Shown: piece by piece, positions 1 through 8,937 of the stretch
How positions within the stretch are numbered: the first letter of the stretch is position 1
Layout of the letters: the number at the start of each line of letters is the position of its first letter
Assembly (NCBI RefSeq): GCF_019317285.1
Contig: NZ_CP079218.1
Coordinates: 2,604,001-2,668,000, forward strand
From: Pedobacter sp. D749
GTDB lineage: Bacteria > Bacteroidota > Bacteroidia > Sphingobacteriales > Sphingobacteriaceae
Length of the DNA stretch: 64,000 bases
Direction: 5' to 3'
Position numbers and translations under genes: made by a program
Notes under the pieces: generated by a model
Told to the model about the DNA's origin: nothing
What the model saw: only the letters and a program-made list of their open reading frames with translations
The model's database searches: none

Positions 1-51
1 AGAATTTGCCACCGCCATACGCATCACGCCAAGCGCCTTCCGCCTTCTACC

Positions 52-663
52 CTACTTCACCTCACTGGTAGAAAAACTATTTCCGCTTAATTTATACTGA
101 TAGGTTTTGGTAACCGTTTTTGTGCTATCTGTACTATCCTTTACCGGGAAAGATCGAAACAGGTCTCCGTTTTTAATAAAAAAATTATCGTTGCCAGTAT
201 AACCTTTCTTTTGATTATTACTTAAAGAAGGGAAACCAATTTTCTTAAAATCGCCACCTGCGTATTCAAAAACATTGAGATCAGAAACATTTTTTTTGCT
301 CAGCAACTGAATGTATAATTCAGGGTTTCCATCATTATCCAAGTCCATATTCCAGGCATCTGTGATGATTCCCTTGCGTTCTACCGCAGCAGATCTGTAA
401 TTATTGCGGATTGAATCGGACATTAAAATCTGGTATCCACCTATCGAATCCACCCCTTTTCCCCAACTTACAATTTCGAAATTTAATCCGGGTTTCACTT
501 CTATATCTTTATAAAAACGGAAAGGATTTTTCTGCACTTTTACAGTTTCAGTTTTAATTTCTTTTGGTTTTTCTTCTGTACATGCAAAACAAAACAGCAT
601 CCCTGTTATAAATAAGAGATGCTGCCATGTAAATTTCTGTAGTTTCATTCTATTCGGGTTCAT
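52..663 (-). CDS. Putative exported lipoprotein, unknown function
   Basis: 203-residue protein. A hydrophobic segment (about residues 14-27) is followed by Cys28 in the context FCFAC, a weak lipobox, so a membrane-anchored lipoprotein is likely. The mature part is polar, with an acidic calcium-loop-like motif DLDNDGNPELYI at about 107-118. That motif is also seen in FG-GAP-like repeats and in bacterial I-type lysozyme inhibitor (PliI)-like proteins. A PliI-like role is only a guess from this motif. The start at 663 gives MNPNR; the ATG five codons in (648) gives a more typical short signal n-region and may be the true start. The hexosaminidase gene lies upstream on the same strand with a 48-base gap, so co-transcription is possible. 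Confidence 0.6.
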   Translation of the reverse strand: MNPNRMKLQKFTWQHLLFITGMLFCFACTEEKPKEIKTETVKVQKNPFRFYKDIEVKPGLNFEIVSWGKGVDSIGGYQILMSDSIRNNYRSAAVERKGIITDAWNMDLDNDGNPELYIQLLSKKNVSDLNVFEYAGGDFKKIGFPSLSNNQKKGYTGNDNFFIKNGDLFRSFPVKDSTDSTKTVTKTYQYKLSGNSFSTSEVK

Positions 664-711
664 TTTGGTTGCCCCAAATTAAGTATTTTAGCCTATCAAA
701 GCAATACCTTT

Positions 712-2622
712 TTATTTCTTTGCTTCGGTTTTAGCTTCTGGTGCTCCGTTATTTAAAACCGTTTCGGTAACTACACTTCTTCTACCACTTGGGGCAATTA
801 CGATGGTTTTTAATACCCTTTTCTCACCTTGCGGAACGGTAATTTTAATTGGTGATGTATACAAAAATGCATTTTCGGATGGGCGGGATAAATCAATCGA
901 ATAATAAATTTTAGCTCCTGCAACAGGTGCTTTTAAATCGATGGTAAAATCGCCACCTGTTAAAGTTTTATCACTTTGTCCGATTGGCGTAGGTACCCAA
1001 AAATTAATCCCCATTTTATCTAAACGCGCCAAATGTACCGGTAAACGCTGCTCAGAGAAGTTCTTTAAATCTTTACGTTCAACCGGCGACCAGGCAATCT
1101 CCGATAAAGCTAATATCCTGGGGAAAGCATGATTTTCTGCTTTCTCAGGGGTTTTAATATACTCTGTCCACATATTGGCCTGTACACCTTTGATATACTT
1201 TCGCTCATCAGCAGTTAAAACTTTCGGAATCGGATCGTAAGCATATATTTTTTGATAAGGTGCAAAGCCACCGATGGTAACCGGCTCATCAGGAGAATTA
1301 GATTGTTTATGATCAATATATAATCCCATCGATCCTGGGGTCATAATTACATCGTGTTTTTGCTGTGCAGCTGCAATTCCGCCGTCTTCTCCCCTCCAGC
1401 TCATTACTGTTGCATTTGGCGCCAAACCACCTTCTAAAATCTCATCCCAACCAATAATCGAGCGTCCTTTTCCGTTTACATGTTTTTCTATCGTCTGGAT
1501 AAAATAGCTTTGTAATTCATGCTCATCTTTCAAACCTTTTTCTTTCATTAAAGCCTGGCAAAACGGCGATTCTTTCCAATAGGTTTTAGGTGCTTCATCA
1601 CCTCCGATATGGATATATTTAGAAGGGAAAATGGCAATTACCTCATCCAGAATATTGTTCAGGAAAGTAAAAGTGTTTTCCGAGGGTACAAAAATGTCAT
1701 CAAAAACACCCCAGGTTTGCTGTACCTGCTTTCCTTTTCTGCTGCCGGCCCACGGTGTTTTATCGCTGATAAAAGTATCCCGGTCAGGAAAACAGCTTAA
1801 TTCAGGATAAGCAGCAATTGCAGCAGAAGCATGACCTGGCAATTCAATTTCCGGAATTACCGTAATGTATTTCTCTGCAGCATATCTTACAATTTCTTTA
1901 GCTTCTTCCTGGGTATAATAACCTTTAACAGGTGTTAGGTAATTGCCATTACCCGGGTAATTACCTATTATAGTACCGTTACGGGAAGAACCGATCTCGG
2001 TAAGTTTAGGGTATTTTTTTATTTCCAGTCTCCAGCCCTGATCATCAGTTAAATGCCAGTGGAAAGTATTGATTTTATAGTAAGCCAATTGATCGATGTA
2101 CTTTTTGATAAAAGAAATCGGGAAGAAATGACGGCTTACATCCAACATCGTTCCACGGTAGGCAAAACGTGGGTAATCGTTAATATTAACGGCGGGGATG
2201 GTAATTTTATCAGCAACTTTATCTGGTATCATTTGCATAGCCGATTGTACGGCATAAAACAGACCTGCACCTTTTCCTGTTAAAACAATTTGTTTCGGTG
2301 TAACTTTAATGGTATAACCTTCAGCAGGTAATTGATCTGCTCCAACAGATGTTAAAATGACAGCCTTTTGGTTAGGTTGAGGAATTTTAGTTTCCCTTAA
2401 GGCAAAACCTGCCTTGGTAACGATAAAAGCATTTAATAAATCAGCCATCTTTGCGCCGTCGATGCTTTGATTGACTAAAACTGTGGTTTTATCTAATACG
2501 AAGTTTCCGTTGGCCCTGGTAATGGCCACCGGTGCAGGGATGATACCCATATTAGGATCACCTTGCGCAAATGCACCCGTACTGATTAATACTCCAATAA
2601 AAATCGATAATGCTTTGTTCAT
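712..2622 (-). CDS. Beta-N-acetylhexosaminidase, glycoside hydrolase family 20
   Basis: Exported hydrolase that removes terminal N-acetylhexosamine from chitin, peptidoglycan or glycoprotein fragments. Signal peptide about 1-20, ending AFAQ. An N-terminal GH20b-type domain (about 25-150) precedes the TIM-barrel catalytic domain (about 154-500). The family signature HIGGDEAP is present, with H338 and the catalytic pair D342-E343, as expected for substrate-assisted catalysis. Other conserved segments are FHWHLTDDQGWR and the MSWRGEDGG region. The C-terminal part (about 545-630) resembles the chitobiase/hexosaminidase C-terminal immunoglobulin-like domain. Length 636 fits the secreted Bacteroidota form. 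There is no SusC/SusD pair next to it, so it is not part of a polysaccharide utilisation locus visible here. Confidence 0.95.
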   Translation of the reverse strand: MNKALSIFIGVLISTGAFAQGDPNMGIIPAPVAITRANGNFVLDKTTVLVNQSIDGAKMADLLNAFIVTKAGFALRETKIPQPNQKAVILTSVGADQLPAEGYTIKVTPKQIVLTGKGAGLFYAVQSAMQMIPDKVADKITIPAVNINDYPRFAYRGTMLDVSRHFFPISFIKKYIDQLAYYKINTFHWHLTDDQGWRLEIKKYPKLTEIGSSRNGTIIGNYPGNGNYLTPVKGYYTQEEAKEIVRYAAEKYITVIPEIELPGHASAAIAAYPELSCFPDRDTFISDKTPWAGSRKGKQVQQTWGVFDDIFVPSENTFTFLNNILDEVIAIFPSKYIHIGGDEAPKTYWKESPFCQALMKEKGLKDEHELQSYFIQTIEKHVNGKGRSIIGWDEILEGGLAPNATVMSWRGEDGGIAAAQQKHDVIMTPGSMGLYIDHKQSNSPDEPVTIGGFAPYQKIYAYDPIPKVLTADERKYIKGVQANMWTEYIKTPEKAENHAFPRILALSEIAWSPVERKDLKNFSEQRLPVHLARLDKMGINFWVPTPIGQSDKTLTGGDFTIDLKAPVAGAKIYYSIDLSRPSENAFLYTSPIKITVPQGEKRVLKTIVIAPSGRRSVVTETVLNNGAPEAKTEAKK

Positions 2623-2767
2623 TTTTTGTGTAGGTTTTATAACTTAAACTAATATTTGACCCAAGATAGAGATTATGGAGATATTACAAATCCCACATTC
2701 TTGTTACAATAGAAATCAAACGTTTGACTGCACCGCATAATGCAGATAAATCTTAAGATTAAGAGAT

Positions 2768-2868
2768 CGTCATCTCGAGCGGAGTGTAACGCAGTCGAGA
2801 AATCTACATTTCATAGCTTCTACAGCAGATTTCTCCATTTCACTACGTTTTAGTCGAAAGGATGATTA
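2768..2868. repeat. Inverted-repeat element (CGAG...AGAAATCT family)
   Basis: The left arm (about 2768-2805) carries GAGTGTAACGCAGTCGAGAA. The right arm (about 2825-2868) carries its imperfect complement, beginning AGATTTCTCCATTTCACTACG. Together they form a long imperfect hairpin of about 100 bases. Similar arms are, from general familiarity, common in intergenic DNA of Bacteroidota. No coding potential is seen. Confidence 0.6.
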
Positions 2869-3233
2869 CTTTTTGGAAATCAGGCGCAGAAGCGCTTAGG
2901 TTAGAACAGCCCCGCTCCCGCTTCTGCCAATTTGAAGGAAATTGGCATCCCGCTTCGATCGGGTTTAGGTGGCCAGACCGGTAAACTATTTGGGGTTGAA
3001 GTGTGCAGAAAAACATGAACACTATACCATTAGACCCCTAATAGTAGCAGAAACTGCGTATTTAAACCTGATTGCAATGAAAAGCACGCAAGCGAGGTAC
3101 GAGTGCGGACTTGAAATGTAAAGCAGGACTAACAATAAAAAGAACTACTGCAATTGCTTTCCAAAAAATAGAGATTTTATAAAATAAGATTTGCTTTAAT
3201 AGATCGGCGTGATTGAGAGGGCTACTCAATATA
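2869..3233. repeat. Gap with decayed dispersed-repeat sequence
   Basis: This stretch between the hexosaminidase and trxB has no convincing gene. It contains fragments (CCCGCTCCCGCTTCTGCC, GGACTTGAAATGTAAAGCAG, CCCGCTTCGATCGGGTTTAG) that recur in altered form near 8740-8800, 40500-40620 and 60730-60850. I read it as a decayed member of a dispersed non-coding repeat family. Confidence 0.5.
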
Positions 3234-3265
3234 AAAAAGAGAAACCATTACTGATTTCTCTTTTT
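3234..3265 (-). terminator. Rho-independent terminator of trxB
   Basis: Perfect 11-bp stem AAAAAGAGAAA / TTTCTCTTTTT with a 10-base loop, 20 bases after the trxB stop. The T-rich arm gives a U-tract on the minus strand. Confidence 0.75.
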
Positions 3266-3284
3266 CTAAATAATAAAATTATTC

Positions 3285-4241
3285 TTAAGCTTCTACTGGA
3301 TGTTCTTTAGCGGCCAGGTACCTCTCGGCATCAAGCGCAGCCATACAACCAGAACCTGCAGCTGTTACGGCCTGACGGTAGTACATATCCTGCACATCTC
3401 CACAGGCAAACACGCCTTCTATGTTGGTTAAAGTAGAACCTGGTTTAGTAGTTAAATAACCGGTTTCATCCATATCTAACTGGCCTTTAAAAATATCGGT
3501 GTTCGGTTTATGACCAATAGCCACGAAGAAACCTTCTACGGCGATATCAGATTCGACATCTGTTTTGTTATTTAAAACTTTAACTGCAGTTACATTTTTG
3601 CCGTTACCCAGAATCTCTTGCGTTTCAGTATTGTAATGAACCACAATATTTGGTGTTGCCAATACGCGGCTAACCATCGCTTTAGAAGCTCTGAATTCAT
3701 CCCTACGCACCAGTAAATGCACAGTTTTACAAAGTTTTGCTAAATAAGTTGCTTCTTCAGCTGCCGTATCTCCGGCACCTACAATGGCAACATCCTGACC
3801 TTTAAAAAAGAAACCATCGCATACTGCACAGGCCGAAACACCAAAACCATTGTATTGTTGCTCACTTGGCAAACCTAACCATTTAGCAGTAGCCCCGGTA
3901 GCAATAATTACTGTATCAGCTGTTATGGTTTTAATTTCGTCAACCACTACTTTATGTGGTGTTGAAGAGAAATCTACCGAACTTACATAACCGAAACGGA
4001 TATCGGTGCCAAAACGCTCTGCCTGCTTGCGGAAATCTTCCATCATTTCTGGCCCCATAATTCCTTGCGGGTAGCCTGGAAAATTTTCTACATCAGTAGT
4101 TTGCGTAAGCTGTCCGCCAGCTTGCATTCCGGTATACATTATTGGCTTTAAATCAGCTCTGGCAGCATAAATTGCAGCAGTATAACCTGCAGGACCCGAA
4201 CCTATAATTAAACACTGAACGTGCTCGTTTTCTTGTGACAT
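3285..4241 (-). CDS. trxB: Thioredoxin-disulfide reductase
   Basis: Cytoplasmic FAD/NADPH flavoenzyme that reduces thioredoxin. The 318-residue length matches the low-molecular-weight bacterial TrxB. Visible signatures are the N-terminal FAD loop GSGPAG (14-19), the redox-active CAVC (C138, C141), the NADPH-binding GAGDTAAEE (155-163) and the C-terminal FAD motif FACGDVQD. It is a single-gene unit with its own promoter about 30 bases upstream and a perfect terminator downstream. The start is fixed by the N-terminal beta strand leading to the FAD loop. Confidence 0.97.
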   Translation of the reverse strand: MSQENEHVQCLIIGSGPAGYTAAIYAARADLKPIMYTGMQAGGQLTQTTDVENFPGYPQGIMGPEMMEDFRKQAERFGTDIRFGYVSSVDFSSTPHKVVVDEIKTITADTVIIATGATAKWLGLPSEQQYNGFGVSACAVCDGFFFKGQDVAIVGAGDTAAEEATYLAKLCKTVHLLVRRDEFRASKAMVSRVLATPNIVVHYNTETQEILGNGKNVTAVKVLNNKTDVESDIAVEGFFVAIGHKPNTDIFKGQLDMDETGYLTTKPGSTLTNIEGVFACGDVQDMYYRQAVTAAGSGCMAALDAERYLAAKEHPVEA

Positions 4242-4275
4242 TATATAGTGTGTTTGAAATTCATTAATCGTAGCG

Positions 4276-4307
4276 CAAATTTAATGCTTTAAATAATTGT
4301 TAGCAAA
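4276..4307 (-). promoter_or_regulatory. Predicted promoter of trxB
   Basis: On the minus strand, TAAATTTG (4283-4276) matches the Bacteroidota -7 consensus TAnnTTTG. A TTTG (4307-4304) lies 20 bases further upstream as the -33 element. The predicted transcript starts near 4272, giving a leader of about 30 bases. Confidence 0.65.
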
Positions 4308-4319
4308 TGCGCTTTGTCA

Positions 4320-4515
4320 ACATAGTTTACTTATTAACAGTTGAGGGTGGGGCGCATGGCGAAAAGCGCGAAGCTGATAGCGTTCGACACACGGCGTTAA
4401 GCTTAGGTGTATTCAGGTGGCTTAGGTGGTAAAAAAATCTTCGTGTGTCAGATATTTCTACCTGACACCCATTAATAAATCTGTCAAATGGTAACACCTG
4501 ACAGCACTTATGAAC
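4320..4515. repeat. Word-repeat gap (AGGTGGCTTAGGTGG; CTGACA)
   Basis: The gap between trxB and the carboxylase gene contains CAGGTGGCTTAGGTGG and, at 4446-4504, CTGACA/TGTCAG words in direct and inverted order. No gene is seen. The AGGTGGCTTAGGTGG words recur inverted near 8830 and near 56680-56800. Confidence 0.5.
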
Positions 4516-6144
4516 CTAAGTTTGTATTACTCCTACATTAAACTTCTTCGTAATCGGAGATTGGTTAGCTGCCTCTATCCCCATCGAAATTACCTTCCTG
4601 GTTTCTAAAGGATCGATTATTCCATCAACCCAAAGCCGTGATGCCGCATAATAAGGAGTGGTTTGGCTGTCGTATTTATCGGTAATTTCTTTTAACAATT
4701 CGGCTTCTTTCTCTGGTGTAATTACCTCCCCTTTTGCTTTCAAAGAGGCTTGTTGAATCTGCAACAATGTTTTTGCCGCCTGTGAGCCACCCATTACGGC
4801 AATTTTTGCTGTTGGCCAGGCATAAATCAAACGTGGATCGTAAGCTTTACCGCACATTGCATAATTACCGGCACCATAAGAATTGCCCAGTACGATTGTG
4901 AATTTTGGCACCACAGAATTGGCAACCGCATTAACCATTTTAGCACCGTCTTTAATAATGCCACCATGCTCTGATCGGCTGCCTACCATAAAACCGGTCA
5001 CATCCTGTAAAAAAACCAATGGAATTTTCTTCTGGTTACAATTCATAATAAAGCGGGTAGCTTTATCGGCACTGTCAGAATAAATTACGCCGCCAAATTG
5101 CATTTCACCCTTTTTCGACTTCACTACTTTACGCTGATTGGCTACGATCCCCACTGCCCATCCATCAATACGGCCTAAACCACAAACAATACTTTGTCCA
5201 TAGCCTTTTTTATATTCTTCAAATTCGGATCCATCAACCAAACGGTTAATGATATCCATTATTTCGTAAGGTTTATCCCGGTTTTCAGGAAGGATACCAT
5301 ACAGTTCTTCTTCTTTCTCTTTGGGTTTTGCAGGCTTGATACGATCGAAACCTGCATGCTGAGGTGCGCCCAACATGCTCATGATGTTTCTAATGCTATC
5401 CAAGCAGGCCTGATCGTTAGGATGTTTATAATCGGTAACACCGGAGATTTCGCAATGTGTGGTGGCACCACCTAAAGTTTCGTTATCCACTTCTTCGCCG
5501 ATGGCCGATTTTACCAGGTAAGAACCGGCTAAAAATACAGATCCGGTTTTATCCACAATCATTGCTTCATCGCTCATAATTGGCAAGTAGGCCCCTCCAG
5601 CAACACAAGCCCCCATAATGGCAGAAATCTGCACAATCCCTTCTGAAGACATCAAAGCATTATTACGAAACATCCGTCCAAAGTGTTCTTTATCGGGAAA
5701 AATTTCATCTTGCATGGGCAGATATACCCCTGCACTATCAACCAGGTAAATTACTGGTAAACGATTTTCCATGGCAATTTCCTGCGCGCGGAGGTTCTTT
5801 TTCGCAGTCATCGGGAACCAGGCCCCAGCTTTTACCGTGGCATCATTGGCAACAATCATACATTGCCTGCCACTTACATAACCTATACCACATACTACTC
5901 CTGCAGATGGACATCCACCCTGCTCGGCATACATGCCATCAGCGGTAAAGGCTCCGACTTCTAAAAAGTCAGAATCTTTATCAATTAAATAAGCAATCCG
6001 TTCACGGGCCAGCAGCTTACCTTTTTCTTTTTGTTTTGCAGCATTCTTTTCGCCACCTCCCAGGTATATTTTTTTGAGTCTGGTTTTCAGTTCGTAAACC
6101 AACTGTTTATTTACATCCTCGTTTTTATTGAATTCGATATTCAT
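4516..6144 (-). CDS. Acyl-CoA carboxylase, carboxyltransferase (beta) subunit
   Basis: 542-residue biotin-dependent carboxyltransferase with the N-lobe and C-lobe crotonase folds of the propionyl/methylcrotonyl-CoA carboxylase beta family. It moves carboxyl from carboxybiotin to an acyl-CoA. Segments such as GAGNYAMCGKAYDPR and AVMGGSQAAKTLLQIQQ resemble methylcrotonyl-CoA carboxylase beta more than propionyl-CoA carboxylase, so leucine or branched-chain breakdown is plausible; substrate is not proven. No biotin carboxylase or biotin carrier gene lies nearby, so the partner must be encoded elsewhere. A methylmalonyl-CoA epimerase gene lies about 35 kb away in the window (40.7 kb) and would serve a related pathway. 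Confidence 0.9.
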   Translation of the reverse strand: MNIEFNKNEDVNKQLVYELKTRLKKIYLGGGEKNAAKQKEKGKLLARERIAYLIDKDSDFLEVGAFTADGMYAEQGGCPSAGVVCGIGYVSGRQCMIVANDATVKAGAWFPMTAKKNLRAQEIAMENRLPVIYLVDSAGVYLPMQDEIFPDKEHFGRMFRNNALMSSEGIVQISAIMGACVAGGAYLPIMSDEAMIVDKTGSVFLAGSYLVKSAIGEEVDNETLGGATTHCEISGVTDYKHPNDQACLDSIRNIMSMLGAPQHAGFDRIKPAKPKEKEEELYGILPENRDKPYEIMDIINRLVDGSEFEEYKKGYGQSIVCGLGRIDGWAVGIVANQRKVVKSKKGEMQFGGVIYSDSADKATRFIMNCNQKKIPLVFLQDVTGFMVGSRSEHGGIIKDGAKMVNAVANSVVPKFTIVLGNSYGAGNYAMCGKAYDPRLIYAWPTAKIAVMGGSQAAKTLLQIQQASLKAKGEVITPEKEAELLKEITDKYDSQTTPYYAASRLWVDGIIDPLETRKVISMGIEAANQSPITKKFNVGVIQT

Positions 6145-6298
6145 GGAGGCAATTTAAATTTAATTTTAGAAAAACAATATTGACCAAATCGGTTTCTGGT
6201 CTAAGGGAAGGTTTAACTGCAAAGTGCATTAAGTTTTTAATACCAAGAGTTGCTTAATCGCAAAGTATGCAAAGGATAGCCGCAAATAGCGCATTTTT

Positions 6299-6578
6299 TT
6301 TATACCACAAAGTTCACAGAGAAAAGACACAGAGGACACAGCGTTGAGATTAGATGAAAAATTTCCGTGTTTTTCGTGCGTCCCTGGCTTTTTTTACCGC
6401 AAAGTACGCAAAGGATAGCCACAAAGAGCCCTAAGTGTTTTTAACCACAGAGATCACAAGTAAAATGCACAGAGGACATGGGGTCTGGATTATGTGAAAA
6501 ATCTTCGTGCCTTCCGGGCATTCATGGCATTTTTAACCGCAAAGGGTTCAAAGTCTTCATAATAGAGAATGTAAATAA
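6299..6578. repeat. Diverged tandem duplication, unit about 140 bp
   Basis: Three landmarks recur with the same 140-base offset: ACCACAAAGTTCACAG (6304) and ACCACAGAGATCACAA (6444); AAAAATTTCCGTG (6357) and AAAAATCTTCGTG (6497); ACCGCAAAGTACGCAAAG (6396) and ACCGCAAAGGGTTCAAAG (6536). The second unit is followed at about 6618-6652 by inverted words (CTCTGTG, ATCTCTGTGGTTAA). The whole 6145-6652 gap has no credible gene. Confidence 0.75.
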
Positions 6579-6652
6579 AAATCACAGAAGACAAGAAAAT
6601 TATTATGCCCTCGGTGTTTCTCTGTGAAAAACTCAGTGATCTCTGTGGTTAA

Positions 6653-7201
6653 TTACTGCGGCAAATTTTGATAAACAACTCCGTCAATCTTTATTTTTTG
6701 ATATTTCTCAGCCCAACCTTTGCCTTTAATATATTTTACTTCAGACGGATGCCCTTTTAAATTAGGATGGTAAATAGGATCGAATGAAAAGGTCATTTCC
6801 TGATCTGATTTTTGAACTACAGTTACTTCATTATCATTCTCATCCTTTTCGCCAGTGGTAAAAAACTTATCGCCTATTTTGGCATTAAAATCAGCACGGA
6901 TATAGGTTTTAGTCGGGTTATCGGGGTAACTTTCTACCAATCTATTGCGTTCGTCGATCCGAAGATATACCGTACTGCTAGCATCGCCACCTACAAGGGA
7001 ATAAAATTGGTAAAAAAGCTTCTTATTAATCCGAACAGTATCCTTAATTTCTGTATAGGATTGAGCATTCATATACCATAAATTGCCTATCTGCATAGGC
7101 AAAAATGAACCGGCTGCCGAATTTTGATCTTTACTCGTTTGGCATGACAGGATAAACAGACTGAATAAAATAAAAATTAAGGGGTTTCGGTTTTTGATCA
7201 T
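6653..7201 (-). CDS. Hypothetical lipoprotein
   Basis: 182-residue protein when started at the ATG at 7201 (MIKNRNPL). A longer frame begins at 7240, but its first 13 residues precede the charged signal n-region and look non-native. The signal segment LIFILFSLFILSC ends in a good lipobox (ILSC), so it is probably anchored in a membrane by lipidated Cys. The rest is beta-rich and polar without a motif I recognise. The neighbouring MaoC gene is upstream on the same strand (gap about 58 bases). Function unknown. Confidence 0.65.
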   Translation of the reverse strand: MIKNRNPLIFILFSLFILSCQTSKDQNSAAGSFLPMQIGNLWYMNAQSYTEIKDTVRINKKLFYQFYSLVGGDASSTVYLRIDERNRLVESYPDNPTKTYIRADFNAKIGDKFFTTGEKDENDNEVTVVQKSDQEMTFSFDPIYHPNLKGHPSEVKYIKGKGWAEKYQKIKIDGVVYQNLPQ

Positions 7202-7259
7202 GAGCGAATGTATTTTCTTATTTACGTTAAAGATAAACAATTCACTACATTGTAAGTCA

Positions 7260-7721
7260 TTAATTCACAAAATGATACAAGAAAACTACCTCTCCGCTAA
7301 AGGCAGGCTTTTTCTGATCTTCAATTTCCATTTCAATGGCCATGTTTACCTTGGTTACGCCACGCAGATTGATAATAGAAGCAAGTTTAGCTTTTAACCT
7401 AACCTTACTGTTAACCGTTACGGCTTGCGCGAACCTTAAACTTTCTATCCCATAGTTGATCTCCATTTTTAGGTTCTGGATATCAACAATTTCTTTCCAT
7501 AAATAAGGAATTAAAGATAAGGTTAAATAACCGTGTGCAATAGTTGCTTTAAACGGTCCTTCATTTTGTGCCCGCTCTTCATCAACATGGATCCATTGAT
7601 GGTCTAATGTAGCGTCGGCAAATTTGTTGATCTGTTCTTGTGTAATGGTATGCCATGAAGAAATGCCTAATTCCTTGCCAAGGTATTGTTCAAATTCTGC
7701 GTGGGAGGTAATGATTTGCAT
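7260..7721 (-). CDS. MaoC-family (R)-specific enoyl-CoA hydratase-like protein
   Basis: 153-residue single hot-dog-fold protein. The hydratase-2 motif is visible: FADATLDHQWIHVD with D40 and H45 as the catalytic Asp/His pair, followed by ATIAHGYLTLSL. The family hydrates trans-2-enoyl-CoA to (R)-3-hydroxyacyl-CoA, or acts on related thioesters in fatty acid metabolism. No polyhydroxyalkanoate synthase lies nearby, so the substrate cannot be inferred from context. Length is typical for a stand-alone MaoC domain. Confidence 0.88.
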   Translation of the reverse strand: MQIITSHAEFEQYLGKELGISSWHTITQEQINKFADATLDHQWIHVDEERAQNEGPFKATIAHGYLTLSLIPYLWKEIVDIQNLKMEINYGIESLRFAQAVTVNSKVRLKAKLASIINLRGVTKVNMAIEMEIEDQKKPAFSGEVVFLYHFVN

Positions 7722-7842
7722 TTTGGTTATATTTAAGCGCCGAGCGTTATGCGGCTGGCGGGTTGATAATTGATTTTAGAGTTGATTCTTGTTTTTTAGT
7801 TCCGTTTTAAATGAAGTTTTGATATAGACTTTTTTGGCTGAT

Positions 7843-7965
7843 AGTCCAAGGTCTTATTGCTCAAAGTCTACAACCGGCCTATTAACTATTGACAATAAAC
7901 TATTGACTATCAGCCATGAACCATTAAACTATTAACGATGATCCATGAGCAACTGGCTATCCTGC
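7843..7965. repeat. Word-repeat gap (CTATTAACTATTGAC)
   Basis: The gap between the LOG and MaoC genes is built of repeats of CTATTAACTATTGAC, AACTATTGACTATC, CCATGAACCATTAA and TGATCCATGAGC, with GGCTGATAGTCCAAGG at 7832 as an inverted partner. No gene is seen. Confidence 0.5.
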
Positions 7966-7967
7966 AG

Positions 7968-8561
7968 TTAACTCAAGTTCCTCTCCCTAAACCACACTTC
8001 ATCAGGAATGGCAGAAAAATCATCCATCTTATTGATTAAAATTTCAGGATCTGCTTCATTAAAAACCAGGTCGCGGTTGGCAGGTTTTAAAAATTTGCTC
8101 TGCACCATCATTTCCATTTGGGCAAACAGCGGATCGTAAAAACCATTTACATTTAAAATGCCAATAGGTTTGTGATGCAGGCCTAACTGCAACCAGGTAA
8201 GCACTTCAAAAAATTCTTCAAGTGTACCAAAACCACCGGGTAAGATCACAAATCCATCACTTAAATCGGCCATTTTCTGTTTTCTCTGGTGCATATTTTC
8301 AGTCACGATCATTTCAGTTATTCCCTTATGTCCAACTTCCTTATCCATTAAAAACTGAGGGATGATACCAGTAACCGAACCGCCAAGCTCCAGTACATCG
8401 TTGGCTAGAACCCCCATCACCCCAACACTACCGCCACCGTAAACCAACTTAATCTGCTGTTTTACTAAAGTTTCTGCCAACTGTTTTATCGCATTGCGTA
8501 ACTGTATATCTCCATTAAAGTTTGAGCCACAGTACACACAAACCGATTTAAGCTTATTCAT
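7968..8561 (-). CDS. LOG-family protein (TIGR00730-type nucleotide hydrolase)
   Basis: 197 residues, matching the LOG (Lonely Guy) family, whose characterised members are cytokinin riboside 5'-monophosphate phosphoribohydrolases that release adenine-type bases from nucleotide monophosphates. The Rossmann-like fold has GGGSVGVMG (42-50), the catalytic-region segment MHQRKQKM (90-97) and the family signature PGGFGTLEE (108-116). In bacteria the physiological substrate is usually unknown; purine nucleotide salvage or housecleaning is plausible. It appears monocistronic. Confidence 0.92.
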   Translation of the reverse strand: MNKLKSVCVYCGSNFNGDIQLRNAIKQLAETLVKQQIKLVYGGGSVGVMGVLANDVLELGGSVTGIIPQFLMDKEVGHKGITEMIVTENMHQRKQKMADLSDGFVILPGGFGTLEEFFEVLTWLQLGLHHKPIGILNVNGFYDPLFAQMEMMVQSKFLKPANRDLVFNEADPEILINKMDDFSAIPDEVWFRERNLS

Positions 8562-8648
8562 TTTTTTAAAATTTACCGAAGTTAAGATTTTATAAGCTTT
8601 CTATAAATTTTAATTCTGCACAAAGCTGTTACAGGACTTATTTTAATT

Positions 8649-8681
8649 AAACCTCGCAGGTTTTGAAAACCTACGAGGTTT
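8649..8681. repeat. 33-bp palindrome, copy 1
   Basis: Near-perfect palindrome made of AAACCTCGCAGGTTTT and its partner AAAACCTACGAGGTTT. Its reverse complement matches the element at 11726-11758 at 32 of 33 bases, so the two copies sit in opposite orientation on either side of the TonB receptor gene. Confidence 0.85.
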
Positions 8682-8689
8682 GATCGTAC

Positions 8690-8850
8690 AATTCTTTTCC
8701 AAGAACCACCGACTTTGTTAAATAAACGTGATTGAAGAGAAAGCCCGCAGCGCAGCGAGGACTTGAAACGGAAAGCAGGACTGCAGCTCCCGATTTAGTA
8801 CCGACCCCCTCATTTTCTAACTAATATTGACCACCTAAGCCACCTGAGAA
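8690..8850. repeat. Gap with decayed dispersed repeat
   Basis: Part of the 8562-8937 gap. It contains GAGGACTTGAAACGGAAAGC and GCAGCTCCCGATTTA, shared in altered form with 3100-3130 and 40512-40527, and ends in ACCACCTAAGCCACCTGAG, a complement of words near 4420. No gene is seen. Confidence 0.5.
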
Positions 8851-8870
8851 CAATAAGTATTTTTTAGCAC

Positions 8871-8900
8871 AAAAAAGGAGCGGCATTACACCACTCCTTC
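8871..8900 (-). terminator. Rho-independent terminator of the TonB-receptor gene
   Basis: Stem AAGGAG / CTCCTT with extra pairing inward, and a T-tract on the minus strand, 38 bases after the receptor stop. Confidence 0.7.
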
Positions 8901-8937
8901 TAACCAAATATAAAAGAGAAAAGATTAATTTTAAATA

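Noticed and set aside
6299..6578. CRISPR array
   Set aside because: Only two diverged 140-bp units without regular short repeats or unique spacers, and no cas genes.
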